Positions 37,516-50,600 of a DNA stretch of 64,000 nt are shown here, piece after piece. The stretch's first letter is position 1; the number at the start of each line of letters is the position of its first letter. The notes beneath the pieces are model-generated. The model ran no database searches, had not been told where the DNA came from, and saw nothing but the letters and a program-made list of their open reading frames with translations. Source of the stretch: Astragalus membranaceus (Eukaryota > Streptophyta > Magnoliopsida > Fabales > Fabaceae); the NCBI GenBank assembly GCA_039519185.1, contig CM076851.1, positions 51,380,751 through 51,444,750 on the forward strand, read 5' to 3'. The translations under genes and the position numbers were made by a program.

Positions 37516-40500
37516 TGTCATACCCCAATTTTGTCCGACTAGTTTATCAAAAATAAAATAAAAATTGTCTTTCCGTGAACACGAAGTTCTAACGGTATTT
37601 TGTCTGGCAGTTGAAAGAAACTCAAACCATAGGTCGAGGTATACGCGCGTTATTCTTGACTGCGTACGCGCCTCATTCTAATGATCTTATACTGCTTCGT
37701 TATTGTCGTGTTTGCGAGTCTTTTTCTTTATCGTATGTGATGTCAGTCCTAATCGCATGTGCGTGTGACTCCTAATTAAGTGGGCATGTTTAGATGCGTG
37801 TCTCTTTCAGACGCGTGTGTTTATTTGAGTGTGCGTATTTATCCTCATTAGTGCAAATTAAACTGCTAGTCAAGTGCGTGCTCGTACGAGAATCAATGAA
37901 TTGCGCGTTTCGCTTGAAGGTTTTGGTAATTTAGCGTTATTGTTATTGGTCTCATTTGTTTTGGTCAATTAGTAGTCATCAATAAAGAGGAAAAATAGGA
38001 GAAATAGTCAAATAGTGTCTTGTTTAAATCTGTTTTTTTTTTTATTAAAAAATAATACCAAAATTACATTATTTCCTTTTGTTGTTACACATAAAAAAAC
38101 ATAAAAAAAATAAACAAAAAGAAGTCAAACAAAAAACAGAAGAGCAACGTCTTGCTGGTTGTTCTGATAACAACATGCATTTTGAGCTCCAAGCTCAACT
38201 TGCCTTCTCCTTGTCTCTTTGGTTTCTTATCATTTTTGGCAAAGACATCTCACCATCTTGGCAGTCCCTGCTCGACCTCTGATGCTCACTAGATGCAGTT
38301 ATGCTTTATGGCCTCCCATGAGTATTGCTCAGCTGCATCTCACCCACACCTACACCACAGAAACCCATTATAAATAGAGACACAGCAAGCATAAGGGGGC
38401 AAGAGACAATACCCACAGATTCATATACACAAACACAGTAGCAGCAACAACAACAAAAAAAACTCATAAACAGATACACACAGATACAAAAAAGACAGCA
38501 ACAGAGACACACACAAATAGAGAGCAATCAGTTTTAAAAATAGAGAGAACAAAGGAATCTGAGGTCAAAAAAAGAGAAGCAGTGTTAAGGAGCAGTAGCA
38601 GTCGCAACATTGGTTTTACAGAAGCCGAAATAAAGGTTGGTCAAATTCGTTTTAAAGCCACGTTGTTTAGTTAATCTGAAATGTATATATTTGAAATTAG
38701 AAATGTTTTGAGAACTGAGCAAGATTTAGAATCAATACCAAAAGAATCAAACAGAATATAGCATCAGATTACAAAACAAATAGAAATTAGTGATTAGGAG
38801 TGTTATATATATTATAGAACAATCACAGAAAATAGTAGTTCATAAAAATTAATGGAGACAGAACCAAGAAAAAAAAAACAAAAAAATATATATACAGTAA
38901 AGCTCACCTCATAGGTGCCGGCCACCGTAGACGGTGGCCGTTGGCCGTGAACCACCACCTCCGGTCGTCTTCTCCGGCGACCACCACCACTGTCCAAAAA
39001 AAGAGAGGCCACCACGAACGGTTGCCACCACCCAAAGCACCACCATGGTCGGCCACCAAATCACCCCAAACGACCACCACCGAAACTCCCCCACCGCCGT
39101 GACTCACCATGAAACAACCGCCCAAACCATACTCCCTCCTCCTCTCTCCTCACCACCGAACCATCTCCACAACCATAAATCGAACCCAAACACCGTCGCC
39201 TTCCACCACGACCTCAACCACACTCCACGCGCGAAATCACCCTCCACGGCCAACCCAAGCCACCGTCGCTGACCCAGAACCAAAACCGTAACCACCGTGA
39301 GGGAGAAGAGTGGGTCCGTGGCTTTGGAGAGAAGAGAGGAGATCAGAGTAGGGAGGAGAGAACGGCGAAGAAGAGGTGGAGGAAAGGGGAAGCGACGGGT
39401 AGGGGATGAGGGAAGTGAGGAGGAGTGCGGCGCATGGAGAGAGAGAGAGAGAAGGAAAATTTTTTTTTTAGGTTTAGCTATTTGGGGGAGTGGGGCGCCG
39501 CGTAGAGAAGGGAGAGCTTTTAGGGTTTTCCATTTTAGGCTAAGCTTTTATATTAGGTAGACAAGGGCAGTTTGGTCTTTTCACGTTTTTTTTATTATTC
39601 AGATTGTTACTTACACCCCCACTGTTTACTCCGCGCGCCTCCCCCTCGCAAGCCCATGGTTTCCAAAACGCCCAGCCCATCAGAAAATAAAAACGCAGCC
39701 CAGCTTACAAAAACAAGCTGGGCTCACTATCTGCACCCCCTTTTAATAATACAGCCCTCCTTTTACTTACACCCTTATTTTACTATTTCACCCCCTGTTT
39801 CTCTTTTCAAATTTTATTTCTTTCCCCAAGATAAACGTTTTTTTAAAAAACCTTTTCTCCCAAATAATAAATCTTCTTTTCCCTAAACGAACTTATTTTT
39901 TTTTTCCTCAAACCTATTTTATGATGGATAAATATTTCCCCGAACGAAAATCAATCCAATTGCAAATTCCTTTCATCACGACGTTCTCTCCAATTAAAAC
40001 CAACGAAAACACTTTTCAAAAACAAATCTTTTCAAACGTCGAAATCAAAACTAATCATCACTAATGATCACTCGCGCCGTTGCCGTTTGATTGTGGGTGA
40101 TGATTTCATTCCTGTGGGAGCTAGTAGTGTGGCCACTCTAAACCGTTGTTGCTTGGTCCTCACAAACGCTCTCCTTCAATTGCGAAAACCTTTTCTATGC
40201 TCAAAGTAAAAGCTGATTACCATTAATCATCACTCGCGCTGTTGCCGTTTGGTCGTTAATGATAATTCTTTTTCATAAGAGTTAGTAGTGCGACCACTCT
40301 AAACCGTTGTTGTTTGGTCACTGCGAACGCTCAACCCCTTTGCGAAAAACTCCAAAAAGATTAAAAAACAAAAACCCTTTTCAGGACAAAGAAGAACTAC
40401 GTAGCTTTGAATTCTCCATCGCACCCGGAGATACGTAGGAGCAGGGCCACGCCCCTGTCAAGCGCAAAAATAAACAATTTCTAAAATTAAAGAATATACA

Positions 40501-40968
40501 AACAGATCTCCTTCATTTCAAAAGCAAAAATCTTATTTTCAAAGTAGGGGATTAAGTCGGTCGTACGGCCGGGTTAATCATCGTTTTAAGATAAGTGAAC
40601 TGTGGTCCCTCAGAGCCCCAACGCTCCTCCAGCCCTCAGTGGCCCTTCAGAGCCCCAGTGCTCCTTCAGACCCCCAGTGGTCCTCCAACACAGATCACAC
40701 AGTCCTAAAACCCCTACACTAAAAAACATCAAACCACACATTTAATTAAAGGTTCCCTTTCGGTAGAAAGGAGGTACGGGGTGCTAATACCTTCCCTATG
40801 CCTAACCGACCCCCGAACCCATATCTCTAGTTTTCGAAAGACCTTCCGCCTTGTCTAAAAGACCTTTTTTCAATGTTTTGGTCTTAAAATTAAAATATTG
40901 GTGGCGGCTCCATACCTTTTCCACGTTGTACAATAAGAAGTCCGAACCGGATTTTTTGGGGTGCAACA
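37516..40968 (+). repeat. 3' LTR of the non-coding Ogre derivative
   Basis: 3,453 bp. Differences from the 5' LTR noticed by eye: C at 27591 versus A at 37563, GGCGCC versus GGTGCC near 28943, AAATGA versus AAACGA near 29096, and homopolymer lengths. Confidence 0.93.
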
Positions 40969-42755
40969 CCCATTAGCTTGAGAAGACGGTATTCCCAGTA
41001 CTGACTCTCCCCTCTTACCTGTCGGTAAGCATCATTGATGTGACTCAGATTCCTCCTTAGCTCATCTGAATTCTCTTGCTCCATCCTTAAAGCCTGCTGA
41101 TACTCTCTAAGGATGTTCACAATGGCATATCTATCTTGTCTGATGCACCCTATTTGACTTTCAAGCTCACACGTCACAAACTGAGACTTTTTCTTGAATT
41201 CCTCTAGTGATTCCTTTGTAGCTCTCTCACTTTGCGCAGACTTCTTGAACAACTTCCTCCATTCGTTTGCTCTAACCATGGCCTCACCCACCTTGGCAAT
41301 CGATCTTTTCAACTCATCTTTGGCACCTTTCAGATATTCCTTCATTTTTTGATTACTTTCCTCTTCTTTCTTAAGCTTCTTGCTGCTTTCTTTGAGGGCT
41401 TCGGCCTTGCGTTCGTTCTCGCTCTCTAACTTTCTCTTCTCAGAAATTACTTTCCCCAACTCATCTTGTAAGGCTTTCTTTTCTTCTTCTACCTTGAACA
41501 AAGCAGATTTGACCTCACTTAGTTCTTTGAGACTTGGAACGTGAAGCTCTGGGACTTCTTTCCCAACTGACGATGAATTCTGACGAAGCGGGCCAACATT
41601 TTGAATTCTTTGGTGAAGCCACTGGTAGAAAGTAACATCACCCGTTTTCTTTGTGATCTCCACTTTAACCTTGTAAACTACACCCTCCCAAGCCTTTGAA
41701 ATTTTCTGAAGCAATCCTTGGTTCTTTGAATCTTCCTTATCGAGAAAAATTGGGGCCAACATGTTTTCAGTGGGTGCATTCTTCATAGGATATCCAAGCT
41801 GTCTGATGGTGAGAGAAGGATTGTAATTGATGCAGCCTTGGGTTCCTATTAAGGGTACATTCTGGAAATTGCCGCACTGGAACAGTATGGAAGGCCTATC
41901 TTTCCAACACGGATGATTGAACCAACAGACTTTGAGAGCACTGAGATTCTCTAAAGTGTGCACCCATTCTTGTGCACTTCTGGCTTCTTCATCACAACAC
42001 AGGGCATATTCTACTAAGTCCGCAGCTTTCGTCTTATGAGTGACAACATGGTTGAGGAACCAGGTGTAGAGAACATGGAAAGAGCAAGCAACCTTCTTCT
42101 TTCCTAACACACGGTGATGAGTGAAGGAATAGTAGGTATCTGCAAGGATTGCTGGTACAGGGTTAATCGGATTTTCTTTACTTATGAATGCTAGAAAAAG
42201 CCCAATAGCGGTCTCATCAATGAACTTCTCGACCTGAGGGAAAAGGACGATCCCGAAAATAGGTAGGGCTAACAACTGCTTGAAAGGACCCCACTTCTTA
42301 TTCTGGGCATAAAACTTCAATAAACCTTCGAAATAACTTAGCGGGAAACCCCTGATACGGTTCTTCTTTTCCTTACGAAGCTCTAATTCCTTCACACTGA
42401 CTTGCAACAACAAAGAGAGTCTCTGGTCTGAATACCGATGTTTCTGATATTGGTAAGGTGTTAACTCTGACTTTGAGAACCCCAGGATCTGTTCATACTC
42501 CTCGAGAGTTGGTGATAACTGAAAGTCTTTGAAGAGGAAGCATCGAATGTCCGGATCATAGAATCGGCTCAGGGCCATAATAGCACTCTCTTGGACATCT
42601 AATTGTAACAATCTGAGGAGGTTACCATAAGCCTTCCCGAATAGATCTCTCTCTTCTGACTCCATCAAGGAAACAAACTCTTTCAAACCCTCTACATCTA
42701 TTCTCCTGACAACCGGGAACCTTGAATTAAGTACGATCTCGCTTCTTGATCCCAT
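40969..42755 (-). pseudogene. Ogre ORF1, N-terminal part, interrupted
   Basis: Starts MGSRSEIVLNSRFPVVRRID. Residues 15-380 resemble the plant-mobile-domain type proteins typical of Ogre ORF1 (FYDPDIRCFLFKDFQLSPTL, EEYEQILGF). A long charged coiled-coil follows from about 400 (LKEL..., KKLKKEEESNQKMKEYLKGA). The last true residues are YRLLKLMG; after that the frame runs into the LTR of the inserted element. Its role in Ogre is unknown. It continues at 27538-27250 in the same frame, so ORF1 was open until the insertion. Confidence 0.88.
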
Positions 42756-43633
42756 GTTGCTTTATCTTTCCCACCTAAGACAAGATTCCAAGTTACTTTA
42801 CAATCCCGGCAAACAGCTTAGATGCGTGACGAGTGATTTTCAAAATTGGGTTTTATTTAATGCATATGATGCAAATGACGTAATGATGCAATGATGCCAT
42901 GATGCCTGATGCAATGATGCTTCTTTTCGTGTTTTTGCAGAAAGAGGATATTTACAGGTGGTGATTTGAAAATTTTCACACTATATGCCACCTGATATAG
43001 GCGTTTATTGAAAAGGAAAAGCATATCTTTTTTGATTTTCGAAAATTCTGAAGGAAAAATTGATTGAACTGAATGCAACAATGCAGCACACAATTTGGAG
43101 AGCCCTTGTGACCTAAAAGGGGGTAGAACCTATGATCTAAGGTATTTTAGGGATAATCTTCTCAGGTAGCTCTATTCACACCCTCACCAAGGTCATCAGA
43201 GCCACTGTCCCTCTCGTGAAAATCCCCGTAAATGCAGCAAACTGCTAGATACGAAGCATCATGAAAGAGCACAACTCTGATCGAAACTTTCGCGAGTAGC
43301 CAAACGGACAAAGGTCCTGATGGGCTCCCACTACTCGAATCCCCTCATCCTAAGGTACCCTAACAGACCTGGGTTATGGTCTCTTTCTCTAATCATATAA
43401 TCTCAAGGTACAAGTGTGTGTGTGCGAATGGCATTTCCTTAAAAACTACCCCACCTGCAATTGAAAATCCAGAACAGTCCAGACAATAGCATGTTGTTTA
43501 CCCTAGGGTTCAATATCATACAAACAAGCCTAGGTAACATAGAGGCAAAACAAGATACTCAAATCAATCACACAAATCACACACTTAATTAATTAGGCTT
43601 GACCCACCTTTTTTAAAAAAGGTTTTTTTTTTA
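42756..43633 (-). other. Ogre leader between 5' LTR and ORF1
   Basis: About 880 bp, non-coding, with ATGATGCA-type short repeats at 42860-42920. It is homologous to 31400-31700 of the nested derivative. Confidence 0.7.
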
Positions 43634-43652
43634 GTCCCCAGTGGAGTCGCCA
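43634..43652 (-). promoter_or_regulatory. Ogre primer-binding site
   Basis: Two bases inside the 5' LTR the minus strand reads TGGCGACTCCACTGGGGAC. This is the site reported for Ogre elements as complementary to tRNA-Arg. The element at 27544-40968 has the same site. Confidence 0.85.
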
Positions 43653-43654
43653 GC

Positions 43655-46600
43655 TGTTGCGCCCGAAAAAGTCCCCGAGGGAGAACCTTCCTCGTTCACA
43701 ACTTTTCCTAAGACAATGAAGCCGCCACCAATATTTATTAAGGAAAATATTAGGAAAACCTTTTATGGAAAGCGATTGGTCTTGCGAAACTAGAGAATAG
43801 GGTTCGGGGGTCGGTTACGCGCAGGGAAGGTGTTAGCACCCCACACGTCCTCTCTACTGAGAGGGAACCTTTAATTAAATGTGTGGTTTTAGTGTGTTGA
43901 CTTGAAAATACTTAATTTTGCCTCTCTACTTCTTATTGGAAAACTCTTAATGAAAATCTTTATTTATTATGAAAAAAGGGGGAAAAACGGGTTTTTAGAA
44001 AAAAAACACTTGACGGGACATGGCCCGCTCCTACGTATCTCCCGGTGCGATGGAGAACTCAAAGCTACGTAGTTCTTCTTTGTCCTGAAAAGGTTTTTGT
44101 CTTTTATCTTTTTAGTGAGTTTTCGAAATAGGACGAGCATTTAGTGAATGATTAAACTAACCAAGGTTATGGGTAATCACCGCTAAGTACTCTTGAAAAT
44201 GAGAGTCACTACCGCCAGTCAGACGAATAAAGGCTCTGATTGACTATTAGTAGCGACTCGTTTTTATTTGTTCTTTAGAAAGGGGTTTTCGAAGGAGATT
44301 GATTGGCACGAATGATCAAACTAACAAAAGTTATGGGTGATCATCGCTTGTTGTTCTTTTGGGAAAGAAAGACATCGCCACCAATGGCTAGACGAACAAA
44401 GGTTCTGATTAACCACTAGCGACGATGGGTTGAAAATGATTTTAGAAAGGAAAATGTTTTTGTTCTGAAAATGATCTTGGTTTGCAAAAGTGATTCTTTT
44501 TTGTTACGAAAATAACTCTTTTTTGTTATGCAACTGCTAATTTTTATGGTTGCGCTTGACGAGAACGTGGCTCGCTCCTACGTATCCCAAATGGGAATCA
44601 AAGCGACGTAGTTCTAACGGGCCTTGAAAATGAAGGTCTTTTTGATGATGTTTTGGAAAATGAAGAGCGTTCATAATGATCAAGCTAACAAAGGTTATGG
44701 GTGATCATTACTAACACTTGCCATGATTTTTGATGCTTGGGAAAATATCTTTTGAAATTGAAAGCATTCATGATAATCAAACTAACAAAGGTTATGGGTG
44801 ATTATCACTAGCACTTCATTGTTAATAATTATGCAAGCAGAGGCTTCGCAAGACTACTAACAAAGTTTTTGATTTTGAAGAGTTTTCGCAGTTTGATTAA
44901 TTTTGTTCGGGGAAACATTTATCCATCATTTGAAAAAAAAAGGGTTTGTAAAAAAAATAAGTTCGCTAAGGGAAAATAAACGAAATTTAAAAAAAAAAAG
45001 AAACAGGGGGCGTAGTAGTAAAATAATGGTGTAAATAAAAGGAGGGCTGTATTATTAAAAGGGGGGGGTGTAATCAGCGAGCCTGATTTATTTTTGAACT
45101 GGGCTGGGCGTTTGGAAACTATGGGCTTGCGAGGGGGAGGCGCACGAAGTAAACAGGGAGGTGCGAATAAGATTCTGAAAAATAAAAAAATGTGAAAAGA
45201 CCAAACTGCCCCTGCGTTATACTATATAAACCTAAACCAAAAATGGAAACCCTAATTTTGCTTCTTTCCTCTCACACGACGCCCACACCCCCCAAATGTT
45301 CAAACCCTAAAAAATTTCCTCTCTCTCTCTCCTTAGCCGTACGCCTATCCCACTCTCTCCTGACCTTAATCTTCTTCTCCTCTCTCACAGACCGTATCCT
45401 CCTCTCTCTCTCTCTCCCCTAGCTTCGATCTCCCCCCTCAAACCTACCCAGATTTCGATCTTCTCTCCTCACCATGCCGTACCTTCATTTTTTTGCAGAG
45501 AGAGGGTGAGATGTGCAGAAAACGAGAACGTGAGAGAAAGGGAGAAAGAGTGGAGAAAGGGGGAGGGGACGGGTATGGTGTTTCTGTTTTGAAGGGTGGT
45601 GGTTGTTGGGTGGTGCGACGGTGGGTGGATGGTTCGCGAGGAGAGAGAGAAACTGAAGGGGAAAAGCGATGTTGGTGAGAGAGGGAAACACGGTGGTGAG
45701 GAGGTGTTTATGGTTGATGGCCGCGAGTTATGGTGGCTGTTGGGGTTGGTGGCTGGCGGAGAGGGAGGGCCGTTTGGTGGTGGCCGTGGGAAAGGGGGCG
45801 TTTTTGTGGTTGTAGGAGGTGAGGGGGTGCTGTAAGTGGAGTACGGCGGTGGTGCGGCGTTTGGTGGTTGAGGCGTACGGCGGTGGTGCGGCGTTTGGTG
45901 GTGGCCGTTTGGGAGGTGGTAGCAGCGGTGACTGGCCGTGGGGGGTGTTGTTGATGGACGGTGGTGGTGTGGTACGAAGAGGGTGAGGCTCACGGCGGCT
46001 CAACGGTGGCTCCACGGCGGTGGCCACCGTAGACGGTGGTCGAAGGTAAAAAACTTCTCCTTTTTTTTCTTGTATCCCCTCGCTGCATCCTCTCCCTCTC
46101 CCTACATACCGTTATCCCCTCTTTCCTTTTTCCCAGACCCTAGATCGATTTTTGAAGGATTAAAATGTTGTTTGATGTTTGTTTTTGTTCCTGATATTGA
46201 AATGAAAACCTAATTCATTCCTTACCCTAATCTATTTACAGTTACGGACTGCTTTGATTAAAAAAAGATATATATACACAAACAGTTTTTGACATAAGCA
46301 TCGGATTAGTCACATTTCATACCAGCCAAACTGAAACATCATGCAACATATGAATGCCTAAAAAATTTCATTTAAGAACCCAACCTTTTACTCCAGCTTC
46401 TGAAAATGATCCCTGATATTCACGTTGGACAGTTTTAACTTTGTATCTCTGTGTGCATATGGCGGTGTTTGCTGTGTGTATATTGCCCTGTGTGCATATG
46501 GTTCTGTTTGTTACTATATCTTTTGTGTTGCTTCCCAGAATTTTCCCCCCTTTGCTTCTGATTGCCTATTGTATTTATAGCTGAAATTGCATAGGTTGAT

Positions 46601-47602
46601 GCACTGTGTGATCAATTTTTCCTGAAACTCTGATTTGTATTTTCTCAAAATGTTTCATGTTTTGGTGCTCTAAACTTTTTTTCAGACAATTCCTTGTTTC
46701 AAGCTTCTGCATCATTCACGAAAATAGCTTCATTTGACCCACCTTCCTAACCTCTCTTTTTTGTGTATCTGTACAGAGGGACAGGAATACAAAGGAAAGA
46801 ATGACCACCTATTTGGAGCTTTGGGGCCTATGTCTACTGCTGCCACAAATTGGATTTTTCCCCTTGTTTGTACTGCTGGCTTTTGGGTTGCTGTGATGCA
46901 GAGTGGAGCAGTGGAGCAGCATGAGGCAGCACATGTTTTTTTTTTTGCCTAAAACATCAAAAGCCAAGAGGCAAGGAGAAGGGCCCTTTGACCCTATTAT
47001 CAAATTACATTCTGGTTGCAATCCTCAGCAGGCTGCGCCCTGCTTGCAGATATTTTGTACCTTTTTTTTAATTAATTAATTTTTTGTAAAAAAAGTTGAC
47101 TCTTTTTCTTTTTGGTACTATTCTTCTGTTTTTTTTTTAATTTCTTTGTTTGTATATGTAACAAAATCAAAAAAAGGACAGCTAATAAAAAAACTGATTT
47201 TATCTTATTCCTATTATTTATTATTTTTTTTTTACTAATAACTGAAAGAAGCGGTAAAATAAACGCGCACTGACGCAATTCGACTCGAAACGGAACGCGT
47301 GCTCGCATTAAGACTAGGAACGCGTACGCGATTTGAATACGCACGCGTGTACGTTATTAAAACCGATTTCATTCTATCCTCACTTTTCTAAAAACGGTAA
47401 GATAACGCGTAGTGACGCAACTACTCACACGACTCGAAACGAAACGTGCGCTCGCGTTGTTTATTATTTTATTATTTATATTTGGATTCCTTTTTTTTGA
47501 AAATAACGAGCGCCAAACAAAATCGTCGCACGAGAGCGCCAAAGACACCCGCGTTTAGAACAAAATGCTTTCCAATTAGTCGGACAAAATTAGGGTATGA
47601 TA
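43655..47602 (-). repeat. Ogre 5' LTR (intact)
   Basis: 3,948 bp. On the minus strand it starts TATCATACCC and ends GGCGCAACA. The expected TG terminus reads TA here, while the 3' LTR has TG (TGTCATAGCC), so the outer dinucleotide mutated after insertion. Small frames inside it have no recognisable product. It carries 24 bp near 45990 that the 3' LTR lacks. Confidence 0.93.
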
Positions 47603-48095
47603 GATATCAGTGGTTGCTTAGTGATTCTCTCTTGCATATCGTTGAAACATTCACATATTTTTCTGTATCATAACTTTGCTCCTTTTATTCCTCACAGTTT
47701 CACTTCCTATGTGCAGCCTGTTTGTTTTGCAATGATGGACATTAGTTCAATAAGTTAATCATGGAATGAAGTTCTTTCTGTTAGATGTTAATCTTCTTTT
47801 GCTTGGATTTGTTTTGCTATCAAATAAATGAATCTTTCTTTGCACCATTGAACCAGCATGACTTTATATTTTTTTTTGATTTGTTTGGCAAGTAAACGTG
47901 GTTCATTCTAGTATTCTTTATTTGTAAACATGGTTCATTCTTAATTGATGCTCTTGAGCAAGTTGTTAAACATGGTTCGAGGCATCTACCTTGGATACAA
48001 GTTTTATGTTCTATTTCTTTATGTTGCCTATTCTTGTAGGTTTCATATTTTTTGTGGTTAGAATGCTTAACAATTTGCTGCATTCACTTTGACAG

Positions 48096-49259
48096 AAAGC
48101 AGAACGGATCAAGTTCATGGAAGAGTTTTTGCTAGTGTTGAAGCTAGAGCCAATCAAGTCTATACTACAGTAAGAACACCAATCAAGTCTATACCATAAT
48201 TAATCTATATCCTTGTAGGTACTTCTTGTTCAGTCTAAATTTTATTAAAAAGTTGTGTCTTGCTACGCTGCTGTTCAAATCTGATAAGAAAAGTTAATGA
48301 GTCATGATATGAAAAGTCTAAATTTGATATGTTGCACTAGAATTTCGGTGCTAATCTCCATGTAACTAATTAGGTTTTGTAATTTATGTTACTCTGACCA
48401 AATGGCTTGTTATTGTATAGGTGAAGGAGAACTATTTATGCTCGGCTGAAATTGCAAAATTTGGAACTTCATTCAGGCCATCAGTAGCATGGATAAAATA
48501 TCAAAATGTATGTATCTCCAAAGCACAAATCCAGTTGCTTAAGTTATTCGTTAGATTTAATGTTCTGGAGTCGGTTTAACAGCAACAAATTGAGTTAATA
48601 TTGTGTAAGCTTAAACAAACTGCTACATTTATTCCTTTCCATACTATACTTTCAGATGCTTGGCTTTGTTTGAAAATAAATGTGACTCAAAAACATGCTT
48701 CTCTTCCTACTATTTGTTAATTAAATTAATTTATAGCACTATAGTATGAAAGCAGAAATTTTTGCAGACTTATAGGTTGTTGAGTATTATTGATCATGTT
48801 GATCCTAGAATGAGTGAATGTTTTCTTGTTGTCGTCGTTACCTTTGCAGGAGCATTTCAGTAATTTTCCAAAAAATAGAGGAAGCATTGCTGGGTAAATT
48901 TTGTACTAAATAAGGGTAAGATGCATTCTCAGTCTTTTTCAATTTGATACCAAGTTGATATCTGTCAAATTGAGGGAGAATATGAGACTGCAAATCTGAA
49001 ATACATTGTTGGCTAAAAATGAATTAAAAAAATAAAACATTTGAATTGATCCAACCTTGGTTTATCATTGCTTACAATTATTACTTATTACCTGCAACTT
49101 ATTAATTAGAATTTGCTGCAAATGAAATGGGAGTGATGCTAGTTTCATCCGATTGTTTTGCATGATTAGAATCTTGGCAAATAGACAATCAACGCAAAGA
49201 TCAAGAGTGAGGAAGCTGCAATACATACAAAGCTTGAGCGATGTGTGACTTCATTAAAG
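48096..49259 (+). pseudogene. Captured host-gene exons of unknown origin (CACTA right arm)
   Basis: Exon-like pieces with splice borders: 48096-48169 (GACAG...GTAAGAAC), 48421-48507 (TATAG...GTATGTAT; reads VKENYLCSAEIAKFGTSFRP), a piece from 48850, and one ending at 49259 (...SEEAAIHTKLERCVTSLK before GTAAAG). They are on the same strand as the recognised captured genes. I cannot assign a family, and they may come from more than one gene. Confidence 0.45.
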
Positions 49260-50189
49260 GTAAAGCTTGTTAGGTGGTTTTTGTATTCACTTGTCCTTAA
49301 TGATCAATGTGTGAAAGTTCAATGCACTACAAGCATGCCATTTATGTTAACTTAATGCGGTTTATGGGATTTTTGTGTGTTGGACATGACGTCTGCTTAG
49401 CTTCTTATGACGGACAACGATTTTAGAGACAAATCAAGAATGAAGTTTTTGAAAGCTTTGTTGGCATCAAGAATGTGTTAACCCTTTTTCCTCTCATTTT
49501 AATTTTTTTTTGTTTACTCGCATTTTCTCCTTAGCTAGCAACTCAGGTATTCATCCCTTTCATTCGTTCCTGGATATATCTTCGATTATTCTGCATCTCT
49601 GCATATATAATTGTTAAATGTTCCTTGTATTTTGGGTCGTTTTGCTTCGATTTTCTTTATGGGGTGTTGAGGTGCACAGATGTTTGGGCTCATTTGGGTT
49701 CTGGCATGTTGTTAGGAACATTAGAAACGGAAACATTTTTTAAAAAAAGTCTTGCTTGGAACATTAGAAAAAGGAACATTAGTATTGTCACGGTTCCACC
49801 AGTATCTTACTTTCACTTGCACTTGTTTTTTACCATATGTAGTAACTTTACCATTTTAGTTAATTTTACTGTTGCATTGGTATAGTGTGCCTTGCACATG
49901 TGAATTGTAACAGAATTCCACTACTACTTGAATGAATGGAAACGTGATCAGTATCATAACTGATATCACAGTTCAATTAATTTCTCTCTCCCTCTTATTC
50001 TCAATTTCTGGTAAATTACATTACAGTTTTTATATGATTGGGGCTAGTTGGTAATGTATGCAGCATGATTATACTGCATATGATTATTATAAGTAGACAA
50101 TATAGTACTGCAAAATCATTTGTTATTCTTCTCTTCCGTCCAAAGGCGATAAATTTTAGTAACATTCTTTGTTCTGCATATATATTCAG

Positions 50190-50600
50190 TTTCAAGCATT
50201 GCGTACGACGGTGCAATCGAATCCACAAATTTTACAGGTATCTAATTATCTATTTTTTCCAAACACCTAATACCTGACACGTTTCTTCATTTGTTAACTA
50301 ACTTCTAAGATCATTTCTATTGCAGCCTGTACTTCAGGAGCTTGGAAAGCAGAATCCTGGTCATGACGGGAACCTTTTGACTTGGTGGGTAGATATCTTA
50401 TCCAGGAACTATTTATATAAGATTGAACTAGTAGTTTACTATCTTCACTTGATTATGGGTGCTCGTTGAAACTTTTTATTTAGAAATGTAACCATCTTTC
50501 TTCTATTAGCTAGTGATGGTTTTGATCAGCCTGAGCAAGACATGCCTGCCTCATGCTATCAATGTGACGGTAGCTGAGCAGGAGGCAATTGGAAGGGTGT
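50190..50600 (+). pseudogene. RAD23: Captured RAD23 fragment, three exons
   Basis: Exon 50190-50237 (CAG...GTATCT) reads FQALRTTVQSNPQILQ. Exon from 50326 reads PVLQELGKQNPG and then diverges. A third piece at 50521-50600 reads FDQPEQDMP, then after a small insertion that shifts the frame, PHAINVTVAEQEAIGRV. These are consecutive parts of RAD23, the ubiquitin-binding shuttle of nucleotide excision repair and proteasome delivery: the XPC-binding domain and the start of the C-terminal UBA domain. The ubiquitin-like N-terminus is absent. Introns are kept. Confidence 0.88.

Larger units (their letters stand above)
27544..40968 (+). mobile_element. Large non-coding Ogre derivative (LARD-like), inserted in ORF1
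   Basis: 13,425 bp with 3.45-kb LTRs (TGTCATACCC...GGTGCAACA), flanked by CCCAT (27539-27543, 40969-40973). The internal 6.5 kb has no gag, pol or ORF1-like frame. It keeps the Ogre primer site, the AAAGAGGGGCAGC polypurine tract and stretches clearly related to the untranslated parts of the surrounding Ogre. It is therefore a non-autonomous relative that depends on Ogre proteins in trans (inference). It lies opposite in orientation to its host element. The LTRs show about three substitutions in 3.45 kb, so it is very young. Confidence 0.95.
12860..47602 (-). mobile_element. Ogre-type Ty3/gypsy retrotransposon (minus strand), nested in CACTA
   Basis: Two LTRs of about 3.9 kb enclose ORF1, gag-pro and pol on the minus strand; GATAT duplications flank it (12855-12859 and 47603-47607). 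Ogre/Tat hallmarks are an ORF upstream of gag, a G-patch after the protease, a second (archaeal-type) RNase H after the first, a likely intron between pro and RT, LTRs of several kb, and the primer site TGGCGACTCCACTGGGGAC. Without its own insertions it would be about 20 kb. The LTRs differ by roughly one base per hundred plus small indels. It has several lesions: two stops in gag-pro, a deletion in integrase, and ORF1 split by another element. Confidence 0.95.

Noticed and set aside
45469..46027. Pro/His-rich minus frames of up to 174 codons
   Set aside because: GC-rich purine/pyrimidine tract of the Ogre LTR, partly broken in the other LTR; not a conserved protein.
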